64,000 bases of DNA from Rhizobium viscosum (lineage in GTDB: Bacteria; Pseudomonadota; Alphaproteobacteria; Rhizobiales; Rhizobiaceae). The position numbers and the translations under genes were made by a program. The first letter of the stretch is position 1. Each line of letters starts with the position of its first letter. Location: the NCBI RefSeq assembly GCF_014873945.1, contig NZ_JADBEC010000001.1:868001-932000 (forward strand). The letters are read 5' to 3'. Positions 26,588 to 34,590 of this stretch are shown piece by piece. The notes beneath the pieces were generated by a model, which was given only the letters and a program-made list of their open reading frames with translations, had not been told where the DNA came from and did no database searches.

Positions 26588-26668
26588 CCTTATAGCGCGA
26601 GTTTCAGGACCGGCGAAAGACGCCAGGGGCGCTTTCTCTTATCCCTGTCGGGAAGACGAGGCAGGGCC

Positions 26669-27025
26669 TCAAGCGCAACCCGGCACGTCCTCCAGCCGAT
26701 ACCAGACGGGAATGCCGCGCTCGGTGGCGATGCGCACGTCATTATCGGCACCCTTGGAATCGCCCGGCAGGCGCAGAACGCCCTCGCAAAGCTGCAGCAG
26801 CCTGCCTGCGACCGGATGGAAGATTTCCTCGTAGAGATCGTCACCCACCGATTTGCCGCCGGCGGCATGCCAGATCGGCAAGGCCACCCATTCGCCGATC
26901 ATCGGCACATGGCCTGCCTTGAAGAGCGCGTGCGACGGCGCCTCGAGGCGCTTGAGATTGGCAGCCATCTTTGTTGGGTCATCGCCCGTTCCGGACCTGT
27001 AAGGCCCGGCAATCAAAATCAACAT
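26669..27025 (-). CDS. DUF4406 / nucleoside deoxyribosyltransferase-like protein
   Basis: A 118-residue cytosolic protein. It begins MLILIAGPYRSGT and has the layout of the nucleoside 2-deoxyribosyltransferase-like DUF4406 family: an AGPY phosphate-binding turn, helix LKRLEAPSHALFKAGHVPM, and a C-terminal GDSKGADNDVRIATERGIPVWY segment, where SKGADND matches the catalytic region of the superfamily. The activity is unknown. The ATG has GGAG. It is divergent from a DeoR regulator across about 120 bp of repeated operator-like sequence, so regulation by that protein is plausible. Confidence 0.75.
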   Translation of the reverse strand: MLILIAGPYRSGTGDDPTKMAANLKRLEAPSHALFKAGHVPMIGEWVALPIWHAAGGKSVGDDLYEEIFHPVAGRLLQLCEGVLRLPGDSKGADNDVRIATERGIPVWYRLEDVPGCA

Positions 27026-27062
27026 GATCTACTCCATTAACTCCCGGCCTCATGCACGGGAT

Positions 27063-27139
27063 TTCACGAAAATGCATGATATTTCTTGAATGTCGAGTCA
27101 ATTCGTGCATATTCACGATAGTTCGTAAATTTTCGTGCA
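27063..27139. promoter_or_regulatory. Repeated TTCGT-type operator in DUF4406-DeoR divergent region
   Basis: TTCGTGCA occurs at 27102 and 27132 with TTCGTAAA at 27122, spacings of 20 and 10 bp, which places the sites on one face of the helix. TTCACGA occurs at 27063 and 27112, and TTCTTGAA at 27083. DeoR/GlpR regulators commonly bind such phased short repeats. The assignment is inference from position and periodicity. Confidence 0.5.
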
Positions 27140-27148
27140 GGATCATTC

Positions 27149-27904
27149 ATGCTGACCAGCCAACGCAAAGCCCTCATTCTCGACTTCCTTCGCCGCGACG
27201 GGCAGGTGATCGCCAAGCGCGTGGCCGAGGATTTCGAATTGTCGGAAGACACGATCCGCCGTGACCTGCGGGAAATGGCGGCGGAAGGGCTATTGAAGCG
27301 CGTGCATGGCGGGGCCTTACCCATTGCTCCTGATCTGCCCGACTTCACAGCCCGCCGCGACGTCGCTTCCGACATCAAGGCGCGGCTCGGCGCGAGAGCG
27401 GCGCAGATGGTGAAGGCCGGGCAGATGGTCTTTCTCGACGGTGGCACGACCACGGCGGAAATTGCCCGTCACCTGCCACGTGACATTGCCTTCACGATCG
27501 CCACCCACAGCCCGACGATCGCCGCCGAGCTGGAGCATCACCCGACGGCCGAGGTGATCCTCTGCGGCGGCAGGCTCTACAAGCATTCCATGGTGGCGAC
27601 AGGGGCAGCGGCGGTGGCGGCGATCTCGCAACTGCGCCCCGATCTCTTCTTCCTCGGCGTCACGGCGACCCATCCGGTGCATGGACTTTCCACCGGCGAT
27701 TTCGAGGAAGCGGCAATCAAACGGCATATCGCCCGTTGCTCGGCCGAAACCCATGTCCTGCTAACCGAAGAGAAGTTCGACCTCGTCTCACCCTGCCCAG
27801 TGCTTGGAATTTCCGACGTGGCGGGACTGATCGTGCCAGCCGAGATGACAGCCGAACGGCTGAAGCCCTATCGCGATCTCAACGCTACGATCGTGGCAGC
27901 GTGA
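27149..27904 (+). CDS. DeoR/GlpR family transcriptional regulator
   Basis: A 251-residue DeoR-type repressor. The N-terminal winged helix is clear (DGQVIAKRVAEDFELSEDTIRRDLREMAAEGLLKRVHGGA), followed by the sugar-phosphate-binding domain with LDGGTTTAEIARHLP and a late VLLTEEKFDL segment. Relatives control sugar or polyol catabolic genes through a phosphorylated effector, but no sugar operon is adjacent; the only partner is the divergent DUF4406 gene. The ATG has AGGATC. It is probably self-regulated through the repeats upstream. Confidence 0.9.
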   Translation: MLTSQRKALILDFLRRDGQVIAKRVAEDFELSEDTIRRDLREMAAEGLLKRVHGGALPIAPDLPDFTARRDVASDIKARLGARAAQMVKAGQMVFLDGGTTTAEIARHLPRDIAFTIATHSPTIAAELEHHPTAEVILCGGRLYKHSMVATGAAAVAAISQLRPDLFFLGVTATHPVHGLSTGDFEEAAIKRHIARCSAETHVLLTEEKFDLVSPCPVLGISDVAGLIVPAEMTAERLKPYRDLNATIVAA

Positions 27905-27947
27905 TTGCCCTGTGAGACAGAGAACAGCGTGACACTCGACCTACGAT

Positions 27948-28937
27948 TTAACGTGTGATTTCGATGCGGTCGATCGAGTAATCAGAGGCGCCGAGATCAT
28001 CGGATTGACTGTGCGTGACCAAGAAGTAGCGAAGTTCCTCGATATAATATCCGCTTTCCTTCCAGCTTGTATGGTCGCACTGCAGCGGCCAGGCGCGGCC
28101 TTCAAGAGCAGCGTGGACAGTCTTCGCCTCGACCGACCGGCCAATCATGCAGGAGGTTTCTTGAAGCCCGGCTCCTCCCGACATTTCCGTATCGAAGGAA
28201 AAGGAGGCATCAGCAGCCCAAGCCGAGACGGTCAATGTCAATGCTGTCGTGATCGTTATCCTCTGGTTTTCCTGAGGGCCGTGTAAGCCCCGCTGGTTGT
28301 TTTTGGATTTCAGCTGCACTGGACCCACCTGTTCACGGTCCATGACGAAGCTTGGACTATAGACTTCCCGAACCCGGGTCGTCCCGCTTTTACCTGGTTT
28401 GACGACGAGGGTGACCTGGTGGCCAGGTCTTGTGCTGCTCGTCCTCGTAATGCTGGCCTCTAGTGCGACCGGTCCGTTGGGCAGTATCGCCTGCAGCTTT
28501 GCGGCCGTTGCCTGCACATTTGCGGGAACGGCGACATCATCCAGCCCAGGTTCGTCGCCGTAGCCAGGCTGGCTTATCTCTTGAAGAATCGATTGAAACG
28601 AGGCGCGCCCCTGGCTGAAGATTGTTTCATCGGGATGACTGAGGCATCCCCTGAATGATCGTTCGATGAGCTGCTGGGCTTCCCTCTCGCCGAATTTCTG
28701 CCTTATGACATCGAAATGCTCCATCACCGATACAATGACGGCATTGGCACCCTCATTGATGACGGTCTGGTTATTGTCGCGCATCGCGTCGACCAGGATT
28801 TGACATTTGGATTCAGTCGTCAAACTGCCGAGGAGCGGGTTAGGCGAACCGCCGGAGGATTCTGCCGCCTGTGCGCACCCAACCCCTGCCCAGAATGCCA
28901 TGACGGCAACGACGCCGAACGACCCGAATCTTGCCAC
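27948..28937 (-). CDS. Exported protein of unknown family
   Basis: A 329-residue protein with a clear signal peptide (residues 1-24, ending CAQAAES) read from a GTG start with AAGGAAAA upstream. The mature part holds an N-terminal helical region (about 45-110) and two beta-rich regions (about 150-215 and 225-325) with few cysteines. I recognise no catalytic motif. It follows the asparaginase gene on the same strand by 27 bp, so the two are probably co-transcribed. Nothing else in the context suggests a job. A periplasmic or surface-associated role is the most that can be inferred. Confidence 0.65.
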   Translation of the reverse strand: MARFGSFGVVAVMAFWAGVGCAQAAESSGGSPNPLLGSLTTESKCQILVDAMRDNNQTVINEGANAVIVSVMEHFDVIRQKFGEREAQQLIERSFRGCLSHPDETIFSQGRASFQSILQEISQPGYGDEPGLDDVAVPANVQATAAKLQAILPNGPVALEASITRTSSTRPGHQVTLVVKPGKSGTTRVREVYSPSFVMDREQVGPVQLKSKNNQRGLHGPQENQRITITTALTLTVSAWAADASFSFDTEMSGGAGLQETSCMIGRSVEAKTVHAALEGRAWPLQCDHTSWKESGYYIEELRYFLVTHSQSDDLGASDYSIDRIEITR

Positions 28938-28964
28938 GCAGATATTTTCCTTGTTGATCCGCGC

Positions 28965-29972
28965 TCACTCGGTCAAAGCCGCGGTCACCCTGACATCGCC
29001 GACATGGATGCCGTTCCAGTTGCGCATCGATTTATTTGCCAGAGCGGTCAGCGCAGCATGTTCCTTGCCGCCCTTCTCGAAGTAGCGGGCAAGCGTCGCA
29101 GCAACCATGGCTTCGGCAGCACGCGTGGTGCCGTCATCACACTTCAATGCAATCGCAATGCCCTGTTCCGGGATGGCGGCACAGAAGACGCCTTCCGCGC
29201 CCGTCTTGCAAAAGATCCGTCCGGGGGCGATCTGCATCAGCTCGGTGCAGGCACGGCCGGTGCCGGCCACATAGAAGGGCTCGGCCATGCAGGCTTCGAT
29301 GAGCCGGCGGGAAGCTTTCGCACGTTCTGGGCCAAGGCCATGACCCGTCGCCATCTTCGCAAAACCATGGGCAAGCGCCTTCAGCGGCACGGCGTAGGTC
29401 GGAATGGAGCAGCCGTCGGTGCCGCAGACGTCATGACCGAGTGCAGCACCCGTCAGGTTCTCCATGGCGTCGCGGATCTGCTGCTGCAGCGGATGATCGT
29501 AGCCGACATAACCCTTGCTATCGATGCCCTGATGGCAGCAGACGCAGACGAAGCCAGAATGTTTGCCGGAGCAATTGTTGTGAAGCGCGGTCGGCTTCTC
29601 CAGTGTGCGCGCCTGGTGGATCAGCGTCCTCTGGTCGGAAGACCAGTGCGCGCCACATTCCAGAGCCTCCACGTCACGGCCGGCCCGCGAGAGCATGGAG
29701 GCGGCAAGCGCCACATGCTCGTCCTCGCCGCTATGCGAGGAACAGGCGAGCGCCAACTCCTTGTCACCGAAGCCATAGGCGTCGGCCGCGCCACTTTCGA
29801 CCAGCGGCAGCGCCTGCATCGCCTTGCAGGCCGAGCGCGGGAAGACATTTGCCTCGATATTGCCGAGCGAAAAGGCGACACGACCATCGCCATCCACGAC
29901 CGCTACCGAACCGCTGTGACGGCTTTCGACAAGCGAGCCCCTGGTGACTTCGACGAGGACGGGATTGGGCAT
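28965..29972 (-). CDS. Class 3 (Rhizobium etli type) L-asparaginase
   Basis: A 335-residue asparaginase of the thermolabile R. etli ReAIV/ReAV type, unrelated to the E. coli enzymes. The serine-lysine tandem lies at Ser47 and Lys50 (RSACK), and the zinc-coordinating set known from ReAV is present as Cys134 and Lys137 (NNCSGKH) and Cys188 (TDGCSIPT). It hydrolyses asparagine to aspartate and ammonia. The open frame runs 30 codons further upstream, but homology-like sequence begins at this ATG. Its length is slightly below the roughly 367 residues of ReAV. No permease gene is adjacent. Confidence 0.9.
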   Translation of the reverse strand: MPNPVLVEVTRGSLVESRHSGSVAVVDGDGRVAFSLGNIEANVFPRSACKAMQALPLVESGAADAYGFGDKELALACSSHSGEDEHVALAASMLSRAGRDVEALECGAHWSSDQRTLIHQARTLEKPTALHNNCSGKHSGFVCVCCHQGIDSKGYVGYDHPLQQQIRDAMENLTGAALGHDVCGTDGCSIPTYAVPLKALAHGFAKMATGHGLGPERAKASRRLIEACMAEPFYVAGTGRACTELMQIAPGRIFCKTGAEGVFCAAIPEQGIAIALKCDDGTTRAAEAMVAATLARYFEKGGKEHAALTALANKSMRNWNGIHVGDVRVTAALTE

Positions 29973-30169
29973 GGGCAAGAATCCGGATTGTGGGCAAACA
30001 GACTGCAGGCATAGCCCCTCCATCTCTGAAAGCCAATGGAATTTGCGCCTGATGACGGCCAATCACAGCATCTAAACAGCCATCACACGAAGTGACTGCT
30101 GGTGCGTCAAACTATCGTTTTCCGTGTAGGCGCGATGGGGCTAAAGGTGGGGTGTCAGGACTCATTCTC

Positions 30170-31381
30170 ATGCCATCCTCGTTTTCCTCCATCATCCGCG
30201 ACAGCCGCATCCGCATTCCAACCGTCACGCTGGTGGCACTCGCCTTCACCTATGCGTCGACGGTTCCCTACCAGTCGATCATCGGCATCAGCGAACTCGG
30301 CATGAGTGACGGCGCCTATTCGGCGCTTGTCTTCTTTGCTGCCGTCGTCAATGTCTCGATCAGCCTGACGCTCGGCATATGGTCGGACAGGCTGACGGAA
30401 AGGCGGCCGCTGGTGCTTGCCCTTTCCGTTGCCGGCATCATCGGCTTCGGATCGATCGCGCTCATTCATAGCCCTGCCGTCTTCATCTTCTCGGTGCTCT
30501 TCCTCGTGCCGATGAGCAACTCCACCTATTCGCTGCTCTTTGCGAGTGTCAGGGCGCGCACCAATCAGCTGGTCCGCAGTGAAGCGGTCGCCATCACCTC
30601 GACGGTGCGGGCGCTCTATTCCGGTTCCTGGGCGGTGGCGCCCGGGCTGGTCGGGCTTGCTCTGGTCACTTCGCCATCGATGACGCCGGCCTATGGTGTG
30701 GCGGCAGTGGCGAGCCTTATCTGCTTCTGCCTCTATTTCTTCTTCGCGCCCGGCAACGGCCCGGTGCGCGAGACGATCCCGAACCAGCCGGGATTCTTCG
30801 CCTCCCTGAAACGCGTCTTTGCCCCCGATGTCTTCATCCGCGTCTTCGTCATGTCCCTGTTGCTCGGCCTGCAGCGGCTGAACGGAATGGTGTCGCCGCT
30901 CATCATCATGCATAAGATCGGCGGCAGCGTCGTCGATGTTGGCTTTCTCTCAGGCCTGACGGCCTTCCTCGAGATGCCCTTCATGATGATGTGGGGCCTG
31001 GTGCAGCGGCGCTTCCAAACCGCGCATGTGCTGGCATCAGGCACGGTGCTCTATTGCCTCTATCTGGTGCTGCTTGGCTTTGCCACCGCGCCCTGGCAGC
31101 TCTATGCGCTGCTCGGTCTCAACGCCTGCGGGGCGGCTGCCATCCTCAGCCTGCCTATCACCTATCTGCAAGACCTCATCGCCGACCGACCAGGCCTCGG
31201 CAGCTCGCTGATCTCTCTCAACACCTTCATCGGCATCGGTGTAGCAGCAGGACTTTTTGCGCTGGGAACAGCCGTGACGGATTATTCCGGTACCGCCTTC
31301 GTCGGCGCCGCCGTCGGCACCATAACCATCGTGATCCTGCTCTATCTGGAAAGCGGCAGTCGCGTGCGCCAGCCCGCTTAA
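30170..31381 (+). CDS. MFS transporter, sugar efflux (Set)-like
   Basis: A 403-residue inner-membrane protein with about 12 hydrophobic segments. The motif-A-like loop GIWSDRLTERRPLVLALS follows TM2, and SNSTYSLLFASVRARTNQLVRSEAVAITSTVRALYSGSWAVAPGL resembles the sugar efflux transporter subgroup. Export of sugars or related solutes is inferred from that similarity only. The ATG at 30170 has CAGGA at suitable spacing; 26 further upstream codons look non-coding. It is convergent with the SufR-like regulator, with only one base between the stop codons. Confidence 0.87.
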   Translation: MPSSFSSIIRDSRIRIPTVTLVALAFTYASTVPYQSIIGISELGMSDGAYSALVFFAAVVNVSISLTLGIWSDRLTERRPLVLALSVAGIIGFGSIALIHSPAVFIFSVLFLVPMSNSTYSLLFASVRARTNQLVRSEAVAITSTVRALYSGSWAVAPGLVGLALVTSPSMTPAYGVAAVASLICFCLYFFFAPGNGPVRETIPNQPGFFASLKRVFAPDVFIRVFVMSLLLGLQRLNGMVSPLIIMHKIGGSVVDVGFLSGLTAFLEMPFMMMWGLVQRRFQTAHVLASGTVLYCLYLVLLGFATAPWQLYALLGLNACGAAAILSLPITYLQDLIADRPGLGSSLISLNTFIGIGVAAGLFALGTAVTDYSGTAFVGAAVGTITIVILLYLESGSRVRQPA

Positions 31382-31382
31382 A

Positions 31383-32006
31383 TTACCTTGGTGTAATCCG
31401 ATAAGCACAGCGGCGCGCGCCGAGCAGGATATGCTCGCTGCGCTCGACATTCGCCGAAAGCACACTGCGGAAGGTTTCGATTTCCGAACGGCAGAAGCCG
31501 GCGCAGACCGCCGCCGCCGCACAGATCGGACAATGGTTTTCGACAAGCATCAATGATCCATCCTCCTCCTGCCAGCTATCAGCCATATAGCCCTCACGGC
31601 TTCGGATGGCGGCCAGCCCCTCGACGCGGGCGGCAAGATCCGCCCTGCCAGCCAGTTCGTCGCGGTAGCGCTGCAGCGTTTCGTTTTCGCGAGCGGCAAT
31701 GACAGTATCGAGCGCGGCGGGACCGAGCTGCGTGGCAACGGTCGTCAGCAGGTTCGCCGTCAGTTCGGCATGACCGTCCGGGAAATGGCTGTTACCTTCG
31801 ACCGTCAGGTGCCAGAGCTGCTTCGGACGTCCCCTACCCTTTGCCGCGACCGTCACAGGTTCCACCAGCCCCTCTTCCGCCATTTTGGCAAGTTGCTGAC
31901 GGGCGGCCTCGCCTGATATGCCGAGTGCATCACCGACCGCAGCGGCGAGCTGCGGCCCCTCGGTCTTCAACAGGATCAGGATGCGGTTGACAGGAGACTG
32001 GCGCAT
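31383..32006 (-). CDS. SufR-like helix-turn-helix regulator, predicted Fe-S cluster sensor
   Basis: A 207-residue regulator. An N-terminal winged helix (VNRILILLKTEGPQLAAAVGDALGISGEAARQQLAKMAEEGLV) with the GRGRPKQLWHLT wing is followed by a helical region and a cysteine-rich C-terminus: Cys159, 162, 168, 172 and Cys200 in the closing RRCAYRI motif. The Cys159-x12-Cys172 spacing and the terminal Cys resemble SufR-type Fe-S sensors. The frame extends 17 codons upstream, but the palindrome at 32050-32073 and a further half-site lie there, so I prefer this ATG. The divergent MFS exporter is its likely target. Confidence 0.82.
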   Translation of the reverse strand: MRQSPVNRILILLKTEGPQLAAAVGDALGISGEAARQQLAKMAEEGLVEPVTVAAKGRGRPKQLWHLTVEGNSHFPDGHAELTANLLTTVATQLGPAALDTVIAARENETLQRYRDELAGRADLAARVEGLAAIRSREGYMADSWQEEDGSLMLVENHCPICAAAAVCAGFCRSEIETFRSVLSANVERSEHILLGARRCAYRITPR

Positions 32007-32008
32007 AT

Positions 32009-32073
32009 TTTTCCAAGTTATCTCTTGTTTTAATTCGATGCCCATGTAATTTTCCAATTCATAACTTGGAAAA
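32009..32073. promoter_or_regulatory. Palindromic operator plus extra half-site for the SufR-like regulator
   Basis: TTTTCCAA-8 nt-TTGGAAAA (32050-32073) is a perfect inverted repeat in the regulator-MFS divergent gap. A 13-base match to its reversed left portion, TTTTCCAAGTTAT, recurs at 32009-32021 next to the preferred regulator start. Repeated sites at both promoters imply auto-regulation and control of the exporter. Binding is inferred. Confidence 0.6.
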
Positions 32074-32108
32074 TAACCATAGGTCGGGAAAAACGCAAGG
32101 ATTTCATT

Positions 32109-33533
32109 ATGTCCGAGACCGCATTGGAGCCACCTCGCTCGTCAACCTCCGCCTTCCAGCTCTTTTCTCCATCGCTGCTGCCGGCGACATTGATGCTTGG
32201 CGGCGGCATGACGATCTCTGCCGTCGAAAGTTACATTACGGCGACGATAGCGCCGAGCATCGTGCGCGATGTCGGCGGGCTGGAGCTGTTTTCGCTTGTC
32301 ACGACGCTTTACATCGCCGCCACCATTCTGGGTTCGATCTTCATGGCGATGCGGCCGAGGAATATCGGGCTGCGCAGTGTCTACGTGATCGCGGCAGTGA
32401 TCTTCGGCGTCGGCAGCCTGCTTTGTGCCGCAGCACCCTCGATGCCTGTCGTGCTGATCGGCCGAACGGTGCAAGGTTTCGGCACCGGCGCGCTCGCCGC
32501 CCTCTGTTACGCCTTCATCCGCTTCGTCTATCCCGAGCCGCTCTGGCCCAAAGCGTCGACCCTCTATGCGGCGATCTGGGGTGTTTCGACCGTCATTGGC
32601 CCGACACTTGGCGGCTTCTTCGCGCACGGCAGCGCCTGGCGCTACGCCTTTGCCGTGCTCGTCCCGCTCGGCGTGTTGATGGCAGTGCTGGCGCCGCGGC
32701 TCTTGCCGCAGGCCGAGGACGACCGTGAACAGGCAAAGATGCCTGTCGCGCAGATCTGCCTGCTGCTTGGGGCAGTGCTGCTGGTCAGCACCGCAGGGAC
32801 AACCGAGATGATGACGACCAAGATCGGGCTGATCGCCGTTTCGGTCGTTGCCGTCGGCGCCATGCTCGTCATGGAACGCAGGGGAATGAACCGGCTGCTG
32901 CCATTAGGCGCGGTGACGCTGAGCCAGCCGATATCACGGGTCTATCTGACGATGCTCGGCCTCAACTTCGTTCTCGTCAGCGATATCTTCATTCCCTATT
33001 TCCTGCAGGTTCTGCACGGGGTAACGCCGCTGATTTCAGGCTATCTGGTAGCTCTCGTCGCCCTCGGCTGGACGGTGGCGGCCTTCCTCAGCGGCTCCTT
33101 CTCCGGCAGGAAAGCCAACGCCGCGATCGTTGCGGGCTGCTCAACCGAAGCCGCAGCGACAGCCTTGCTCGCCATCTTCCTTGCCCGCGAGAACCCTGAG
33201 GCGCATCTTATCATCCTCGGACCGGCAGCAGTCGCCATGTTCATGATGGGTTTTGGTGTAGGCCTCGGCTGGGCGCATCTCGTCGCCAAGGTGTTGAAGC
33301 TGGTCGCCGACAGCGAGCAGGACAAGGCTTCAGCCGCCATCCCGACCATGAGCTCGCTCGGCAGCGCCTTCGGGGCAGCCTTTGCCGGCGTCATCGCCAA
33401 TGGCGCTGGACTGGTCGAGCCGGGCGGCATTGCAGGCGCGCTATCGGCGGCGAGCTGGCTCTATCTCGTCATGGCACTGCCGGGCGTGATCGCTGTCGGC
33501 GCGGCGTTATCTCTCAGGCGAGTTTCAGCATGA
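32109..33533 (+). CDS. MFS transporter, EmrB/QacA type
   Basis: A 474-residue membrane protein with about 14 hydrophobic segments. The N-terminal region is shortened and has [29 protein letters not shown] instead of the usual DxT motif, and [26 protein letters not shown] matches the motif C region of DHA2 exporters. It probably expels a toxic compound or metabolite. It is divergent from the Fe-S-type regulator with a palindromic operator in the gap, which links it to redox or iron status. Its 3' end overlaps the convergent quinone oxidoreductase by 20 bp. The ATG has AAGGA. Confidence 0.88.
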   Translation: MSETALEPPRSSTSAFQLFSPSLLPATLMLGGGMTISAVESYITATIAPSIVRDVGGLELFSLVTTLYIAATILGSIFMAMRPRNIGLRSVYVIAAVIFGVGSLLCAAAPSMPVVLIGRTVQGFGTGALAALCYAFIRFVYPEPLWPKASTLYAAIWGVSTVIGPTLGGFFAHGSAWRYAFAVLVPLGVLMAVLAPRLLPQAEDDREQAKMPVAQICLLLGAVLLVSTAGTTEMMTTKIGLIAVSVVAVGAMLVMERRGMNRLLPLGAVTLSQPISRVYLTMLGLNFVLVSDIFIPYFLQVLHGVTPLISGYLVALVALGWTVAAFLSGSFSGRKANAAIVAGCSTEAAATALLAIFLARENPEAHLIILGPAAVAMFMMGFGVGLGWAHLVAKVLKLVADSEQDKASAAIPTMSSLGSAFGAAFAGVIANGAGLVEPGGIAGALSAASWLYLVMALPGVIAVGAALSLRRVSA

Positions 33534-34512
33534 TCTTGCCGATATGGTTGCTGCTTTCCATCAGCCGATGGGCAGCAGCCACGTCCTCGAATGCAAAGGT
33601 CTCGTAGATGACGGGTGCGACCGTGCCGGCTTCCAGAAGCGGCCAGACCTCGGAGAGGAGATCGTCGCGGATCGCCCGCTTCTCCTCCGCCGTGCGCGGA
33701 CGCATGGTGGAGCCGGTCACCGTCAGGCGCTTGACCATGATCGGCGCCAGGTTGACCTTTTCAGCGACCGCGCCCTGCAGGAAGGCGATGATGGAGAGGC
33801 AGCCGTCCTTCGCCAGCGAGGCGATGTTCTTCTCGAAATAGGCCGCACCGATCATATCGAGGACGATATCGACGCCCTGGCCGGTCTCTTGCCTGACGAC
33901 GGCGGCGAAATCCTCTTCCCGGTAGTTGATGGCGCGCTTGGCGCCGAGCCTCTCGCAAGCCTCACACTTTTCCTTCGAGCCGGCGGTCGCATAGACCTCG
34001 GCACCGAAAGCCTTGGCGAGCTGGATGGCGGTCGTGCCGATGCCACTGGTGCCGCCATGGATCAGTACTTTCTCGCCTTCGGTCAGGCCGGCCATCTGAA
34101 AAAGGTTTGCCCAGACGGTGAAGAAGGTCTCCGGAAGAGCCGCTGCCTTCACCGCATCATAACCCCTGGGGAAAGGCAGAGCCTGGCCGGCGGGCAGAAG
34201 GCAATATTCGGCATAGGCGCCGCCATTGGCGAGGCCGCAGACCTTGTCGCCCAGCGAATAGCCGGTCACGCCGGGACCGATCGCGACGATCTCTCCGGCG
34301 AGTTCCAAGCCGAGAATGGGGCTTGCATCCTTCGGCGGCGGATAGCTGCCCTGGCGCTGGGAAATATCGGGGCGGTTGACGCCGACCGCTTCGGTACGAA
34401 CGAGGATCTGGCCTTCTGAGGGCACCGGCACCGGTCCATCCACAATGACCATCGCCTCCGGCCCGCCGAAAGACGGCAGATCGACAAAACGCATTTGCGA
34501 CGGTAGCGACAT
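33514..34512 (-). CDS. NAD(P)H-quinone oxidoreductase, zinc-independent MDR (PIG3/QOR) family
   Basis: A 332-residue medium-chain dehydrogenase/reductase. The catalytic-fold N-terminus includes [15 protein letters not shown] and [15 protein letters not shown]; the Rossmann domain carries [32 protein letters not shown]. The zinc-binding residues of alcohol dehydrogenases are absent, as in quinone reductases of the PIG3 group. It reduces quinones with NADPH in the cytosol. The GGGAGAG site fixes the ATG. It shares a 3' overlap with the MFS exporter on the other strand, which may couple their levels. Confidence 0.9.
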   Translation of the reverse strand: MSLPSQMRFVDLPSFGGPEAMVIVDGPVPVPSEGQILVRTEAVGVNRPDISQRQGSYPPPKDASPILGLELAGEIVAIGPGVTGYSLGDKVCGLANGGAYAEYCLLPAGQALPFPRGYDAVKAAALPETFFTVWANLFQMAGLTEGEKVLIHGGTSGIGTTAIQLAKAFGAEVYATAGSKEKCEACERLGAKRAINYREEDFAAVVRQETGQGVDIVLDMIGAAYFEKNIASLAKDGCLSIIAFLQGAVAEKVNLAPIMVKRLTVTGSTMRPRTAEEKRAIRDDLLSEVWPLLEAGTVAPVIYETFAFEDVAAAHRLMESSNHIGKIMLKLA

Positions 34513-34590
34513 GATCCGGCTCTCCCTATTCCGCAGTATTGGAGATAAATCAGGGTCTGGAGCTTGGGAAGGCCGGAAGTGGCAAAGGCG

